A stretch of DNA of 64,000 nt from Pyricularia pennisetigena (taxonomy: Eukaryota; Ascomycota; Sordariomycetes; Magnaporthales; Pyriculariaceae): the NCBI RefSeq assembly GCF_004337985.1, contig NC_043741.1, positions 4,874,140-4,938,139 on the forward strand. The letters are read 5' to 3'. The translations under genes were made by a program, and so were the position numbers. Each line of letters opens with the position of its first letter. Position 1 is the stretch's first letter. The notes under the pieces were generated by a model. The model was given only the letters and a program-made list of their open reading frames with translations. It was not told where the DNA came from and searched no databases. This document shows, one piece after another, positions 59,652 to 64,000 of this stretch.

Positions 59652-60156
59652 CCACCACCACCACCACCACCACTTGGACAATATGTACCCCATCTCTGGA
59701 CCACCAGTCAGGACCGAGCCGCTGATGATGACCCACCGGCCGTCGGCGTCGTATGATTTGCCGACCAGCCTGAATCCGGCACACGAAGTAACCCCACAGC
59801 AGCAGCAGATGCTGCAGTCGTCAGAACCTACCACATCTTTCGTACCGGGGTTGTACGACGGAGCCTTCCACCCCCGGCAGGATCAGCAGCAAATTCACGA
59901 TTATCAGCACCACCGGGAACAGCATCAGGAAGGCTCGCCGGAGATCAAGATGGAGCATGTCGCCGCCAGAGTGCACACTCATCGACAGCCATTTCCAAAC
60001 CGGAACCGGGAGATCACCGCCGCTGCCACTGCCACTCCTCCCAATGCGGCCGCCACGCCTTCCGATGTGGAGCCGAAACCGTCCCCGCGGCAGACGGGCA
60101 GTGGGGGTCTTGGGGGTGTGTTTTTCCCTCCCGCCGAGACCCAGGGCTCCGGTTGA
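57368..60156 (+). CDS. Fungal forkhead (winged-helix) transcription factor with polyQ/polyH
   Basis: Exons 57368-58837 and 58954-60156 give 890 residues. A long S/T/P-rich N terminus precedes an acidic patch (EEDSQDEEEQSEQ) and the forkhead domain at about 438-540: PYAKLLWRAFMSSPERTMTL, QDIYRWFIQNTDKVHSKGW, QNSIRHNLSMNH. The intron follows immediately (phase 0, GTAAGC donor, GGAGCAG acceptor). The domain then continues AFTKINPRLGKGS, and after a ~30-residue insert reaches KLAVWYLQDWAIENGVQST and TRYR, the typical end of this fungal class. The C-terminal region has Q8 and Q10 tracts followed by a histidine run. No FHA domain is seen, so it is not Fkh1/2-like. It belongs to the fungal forkhead group with the QNSIRHNLSMN helix; the target genes are unknown. 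Confidence 0.92.
58886..58920. repeat. (CTT)n microsatellite in the forkhead intron
   Basis: About ten CTT units following a CT run, within intron 58838-58953, just downstream of the donor. Confidence 0.9.
59467..59490 (+). repeat. (CAG)8 tract coding polyglutamine
   Basis: Uninterrupted CAG codons in frame, giving a glutamine run in the C-terminal half of the forkhead protein. Confidence 0.95.
59620..59674 (+). repeat. CAG/CAA tract followed by CAC run: polyglutamine then polyhistidine
   Basis: In-frame glutamine codons pass directly into about eight histidine codons, a length-variable coding repeat in the forkhead protein. Confidence 0.95.
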
Positions 60157-61650
60157 GACGGGCCGTGAAAAAGGTCGGGAGTGAAGAGGTGTCATCAGGT
60201 CTCTCTAATAAGCATCTTTCTTCGAGCCCCCCGCCGCGTGCAGAGCCAAGGCGCCGAGGAGATGATTTGACAGCTGTCTTGATCGACTTCTTTTATCAGG
60301 TGTTGTGCTGCTGCATGTATCCGGAAGATGCTGGGGGGGTGGGGGCGTTTTGTTTTATGGGTGTGTTTCTACGATTTCTTTTTCTTTTTGTTGCTCGTGG
60401 ATCTTGAACCCTGCCTATAACTGGCACAACTTATGAAGATCCCTTTTTTTTTTCTCTCGCCAATTTTTCATCCCAACTTTCAGTATGCTTATCTCTACTT
60501 TTTTTGTCTGGGGGTTCTAAACGTTGACAGCCATGGTTTTTAATCCCAAACATTCACAACCTTTTTTCTTCTTTTTTTCGTTTTCAACTTGAATCTCGTT
60601 TCTCTTGCTCTTTTTGCATATTCTTCATTACTCAAACTTCAAACCTGGTGTTAAACGGTGGGAGGGCAAATGGACATGTCGTTTTTCAAGAAAACAAGAA
60701 AAAAAAAGGCACACTTTTGTCTTTGAGAAATCAACGTTCGATATGGGGGGCTTTAGTCTAGTAGGTGACTGTTTTCACGACTATTTTTTGCACATGGTGA
60801 AAAATGGAGGCCAACCTGTTTATTGGTGATTTGCTGCAATTTTATTCAAAACCCAGGGAGAGAGAGCTACAACTCTACCTTGATCATGTTCTCTCACTCT
60901 TTTATGGTTTTGGGTATTTTTGCAAGTGTATCATAGAAAACCCTCGATTCCAGACTTTCTTTTTTGTTTTCTCACCGGAATTCGAAACCAAACATGATAT
61001 TCTTCCTTTGCCTCGTCTTATCCTCAACCCGTTTAACAATTAATGAGTGTACAAAAACAAACAAACACCAAATTTCGTACGAGCAAAAGACAGCCTAACC
61101 AACACCAGACCCCAGGTAGAGCCTTGGAGGTGGACACGGCAGAACAGCGAAAGGGTAGTCTAGCTCTGAACAGTAGAGCGTATCATGTAAGGCGCCCAAT
61201 GCAGCACCCCCTTTGCCCTACCACACCCCGGGGAATCTCATCCGGGACCCCCGGGGGCTATGGGGTTTTGTCTCGAGGGAGACGGGTAGCGAGGCTGGGG
61301 GAGGGGATCTTTCTGATGTCAGAACTACTGGTGACTGCCCAATCAGGTGTGGCTTCTTTTTATCACGAAAAAAGAAAAAGAAAAAGAAAATCAAACTTTC
61401 ATCCCTTCACGTACCAACCAGCGTCAATTCTGTCTTGTATCCGAGGGAAAACATCTCTCCCTCACCATCCATGATCCGTATTGAATTTGTTGAATACGAA
61501 TTCGCAGAGTCCCTTGTAGAGTAAGCCGAGCGAGGGAGCGCTATACCCTTTAGAGGGATGCAAGGGGGGCCTTGCTGGACAAGGGAGGATAAGCCATCTA
61601 CAACCTCTAACGCACCGAGGCTAGGCTGTGACCTTGTGCTTTTTTTTTTT

Positions 61651-61903
61651 NNNNNNNNNNNNNNNNNNNNNNNNNNNNNNNNNNNNNNNNNNNNNNNNNN
61701 NNNNNNNNNNNNNNNNNNNNNNNNNNNNNNNNNNNNNNNNNNNNNNNNNNNNNNNNNNNNNNNNNNNNNNNNNNNNNNNNNNNNNNNNNNNNNNNNNNNN
61801 NNNNNNNNNNNNNNNNNNNNNNNNNNNNNNNNNNNNNNNNNNNNNNNNNNNNNNNNNNNNNNNNNNNNNNNNNNNNNNNNNNNNNNNNNNNNNNNNNNNN
61901 NNN
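61651..61903. other. Assembly gap (253 N) between T runs
   Basis: N run with T homopolymers on both sides. Confidence 0.95.
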
Positions 61904-62950
61904 TTTTTTTTTTTTCTTCCTTCTTACATGTCACCTGTCGCATGCGGGCAACTATCGAAAACAAAACGGCAATAATATCAATATTAATCCTGGATCCTGC
62001 ATGCTCCCGGGTGTGTCCTCCCGAAAACACCTGCAGGCCCCGCGTGATCAGGGCAGGGTATTTTTTCTTTGGTACTTGGGTTCTTTATGGTTCGACCCAG
62101 TCTTTTTTTGGGTGGTGGTTTCCATTTTTGGTCCCTTTGGGCAAGCCTGCAGAGGAAGTAAAGAAGAAAAAAAAAAAAAAAAAAGACTTTTTAAAAAGAC
62201 GTCGAAACAATGGTAGCGAGGTTTAGGTTTAGCTCAAGCACGAACTGCTTTCCTACTCTGTGCTCCAAGTTCCAGATCACTGCTTCCCACCCCTCGTATC
62301 CAAGTACCATGGTATTGATTTCAACGGGCTTGCACAGTAGAGTGCTCCTTCCTTTTGCGCATACACCCCCCCTTCCCTTGTCGCAATAGGCACGAGAAAA
62401 ATAATCGCCACCAAACCGGAACCGCTCGACTCTTGGGTCACGATTCGTTCCGATCCTGAGCCCATTGTTTGCAAAACAGCGGGTAGAAAGGATTGGGCCC
62501 GAGGGGGCTGTTGCCTGTCAACGCGGTATGCCAGACTAGGGGAACTTGTGTGTCATTGGGGGGGACTCGATTGACGTCGAATGCACGTGTTTTTATAGCA
62601 AAGCATGCCGAGAGGAATCCCGGGTGGGGAAACACGCCATCCTGACATAATAATTAACCACTGTTGAAAAACCCGGCTAATAGGATTTTTTTACATGCCT
62701 TGCTAAGTTTTGGGGTATAACACTCGTGCTGTTAGGTCAAGAATTGGCTTTTCCCCACAGGGACGCGGATTGCTGGACTGGATCTGCTACCACCACGACC
62801 GGTACATTGAACATTCTGGTTTCGAACAGGGTCGCTTAGATCAGTGCATGATTGCTGCATGTGGCATCTTGGCTTGCTCGGGCAGGATGCGCACCACGGC
62901 GCTGATCATATCGAGAAGAAGAAAGCACTCGGGGGTTTTAGGGAGCCCTT

Positions 62951-62952
<2 letters not shown>

Positions 62953-62992
<40 letters not shown>
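62953..62992. repeat. T homopolymer (40)
   Basis: Run of 40 T ending at the next N gap; the true length is unresolved. Confidence 0.9.
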
Positions 62993-63003
62993 NNNNNNNN
63001 NNN
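62993..63003. other. Assembly gap (11 N)
   Basis: N run directly after the 40-base T run. Confidence 0.95.
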
Positions 63004-63486
63004 TCCCCGGAAAGTTTGATTGCCGTTCCCCGGGGGTTCGTGGTGGAGACCTGCCGGCCGGAAATTAGGAGAGAAAAAAAAAGGGAGAAAAAAAAGAGGG
63101 CATAAGGACAAGTCGATATCGTCAGACTAGCCGTATGTGTCGATGCGGTCTACCCGGTGACCTCGGCCTGCTAGTCATCGAGTCATCCGGAATTAAGTCA
63201 GCACTAGTCAAGGGGTCGATGTTTTTTTTTTTCTTTATCTCTTCAATTTTAAGCTCATTCCATGCCTAACTGACATCTGACTTTCCATTCTTTCAAAACC
63301 AGGGAAAGGAAATAATGGGGAAGATCTCCCCTCGAATACAAAATACCCGAAACCGGTCAGAGCTACCCGTCAAATCCCTGGGAAAATGATATCTGTAGAG
63401 TATCTAAACGTGAGGGAACCCTGTTTTTTTTTTTGTTTTTGTCAGGTTCCACAATATTTGGTTTGTTTAGTGGTTAAATTCCAACG

Positions 63487-63747
63487 CTAGGCAAAAGCTA
63501 ACTGGCAAGTCTTGGCGTCCTCGCTGCTGAAGAACATTTGGTTATGCTCCCCGATGACGTTTTGACGATACCACTGCAACGTTAAATCCACCCTCTTTTC
63601 CCACGTCATCGGCACGTCTTCCGAAGCCCTGACGGGGGGTCCAATTTGTTTATTTTCTTGTCCAAAATCAACAAGTTGCACACGTTTGGTTGGTCCCATA
63701 CAAACATGACCTGTCATAAGAGCCTTGACCTCCACAGAGCACGACAT
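63487..63747 (-). CDS. Small hypothetical ORF, 86 residues
   Basis: It starts with ATG (MSCSVEVKALMTGHVC) and ends with a TAG, uninterrupted. The composition is protein-like (VRASEDVPMTWEKRVDLTL, then WYRQNVIGEHNQMFFSSEDA). There is no signal peptide, membrane span or known motif. It stands alone in a homopolymer-rich region. It may be a real small gene, an exon of a gene reaching beyond the right edge, or chance. Confidence 0.3.
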   Translation of the reverse strand: MSCSVEVKALMTGHVCMGPTKRVQLVDFGQENKQIGPPVRASEDVPMTWEKRVDLTLQWYRQNVIGEHNQMFFSSEDAKTCQLAFA

Positions 63748-64000
63748 TCAATATTGAGTTTTTCTGCAGTGGCTCTCATGCTAAAGCTTGTAAAGGGGTG
63801 CAAGTGAGATAATACCCTGCCTAGAGTAAACCCCCTCAAAAAAAACCAAATACACCCATAACGGCAAATCACCCACAAGCTTGGCACTGCAGAGTAGCAA
63901 CGGTGCGCTGGCAGTCGTTACATTAAACCCTGAGCATCTTTGGTCCGTTTGCCTGTCTCTTCGCCATTGAAAAAGCAGCCCTCCTCCTGCCCTGATCGTG
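63748..64000. other. Right edge, no feature seen
   Basis: The last 253 bases hold no supported gene or RNA. Confidence 0.4.

Larger units (their letters stand above)
60157..63486. other. Gene-poor stretch downstream of the forkhead gene
   Basis: 3.3 kb holding mostly T and A homopolymers, a CCCCCGGGGG palindrome near 61247 and two N gaps. No gene supported. The long frames that cross the N runs are artefacts. Confidence 0.5.

Noticed and set aside
61558..62226. Long frames across the 253-N gap
   Set aside because: The open frame is created by unknown bases and flanking homopolymers.
62710..63105. 131-codon frame across a T run and an N gap
   Set aside because: Depends on homopolymer and N translation; no splice signals or family match.

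Overview
This is eukaryotic nuclear DNA, almost certainly from a filamentous ascomycete of the Sordariomycetes. The evidence is short (about 50-180 nt) GT-AG introns, some with good CTAAC-type branch points, a mono-exonic to few-exon gene style, roughly balanced base composition, and diagnostic fungal proteins: a two-finger SreA/SRE-type GATA factor, a Zn(II)2Cys6 factor, Mcd4, Bst1, Tvp15, the AP-3 beta subunit, Nuf2 and Csm1/Pcs1. Magnaporthales is my best guess below class level, from general resemblance only. Four runs of N, three of them beside T homopolymers, mark assembly gaps.

Layout, left to right. 1-710: 5' end of a Zn(II)2Cys6 transcription factor running off the left edge (-), its zinc cluster split over micro-exons. 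3.1-6.4 kb: mcd4, GPI ethanolamine-phosphate transferase 1 (-). 7.3-9.0 kb: monopolin subunit Csm1/Pcs1 (-). 11.0-11.7 kb: orphan two-exon gene (+). 12.3-14.0 kb: SreA-like iron GATA repressor (-). 16.8-18.2 kb: unknown 454-residue protein (-). 19.4-21.4 kb: Acinus-like SAP/RRM protein (+). 21.8-22.5 kb: PEBP protein (-). 24.8-28.7 kb: bst1, GPI inositol deacylase (+). 29.4 kb: intron-containing tRNA-Gln(TTG). 30.2-31.0 kb: tvp15 (-), four small exons. 31.7-34.4 kb: AP-3 beta adaptin (-), with a gap in intron 2. 34.9-35.8 kb: unknown 281-residue protein (+). 36.0-37.5 kb: nuf2 (-). 42.0-44.5 kb: 828-residue disordered protein (+). 48.7-49.6 kb: single-pass membrane protein (+). 50.3-50.7 kb: secreted 12-cysteine protein, a candidate effector (-). 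51.7-53.6 kb: cactin (+). 57.4-60.2 kb: fungal forkhead factor with polyQ/polyH (+). The last 3.8 kb holds little beyond homopolymers and one weak small ORF.

This is ordinary core-genome housekeeping territory, not an operon or a metabolite cluster. Several genes nevertheless share pathways: Mcd4 and Bst1 act on GPI anchors in the ER; Tvp15 and AP-3 beta belong to Golgi/vesicle traffic and lie next to each other; Csm1 and Nuf2 act at kinetochores; the Acinus-like protein and cactin are both splicing-associated. Exon joins were made by hand from splice signals, reading-frame phase and family resemblance. No search or transcript data were available. I found no convincing transposon, CRISPR array or virus-derived sequence.
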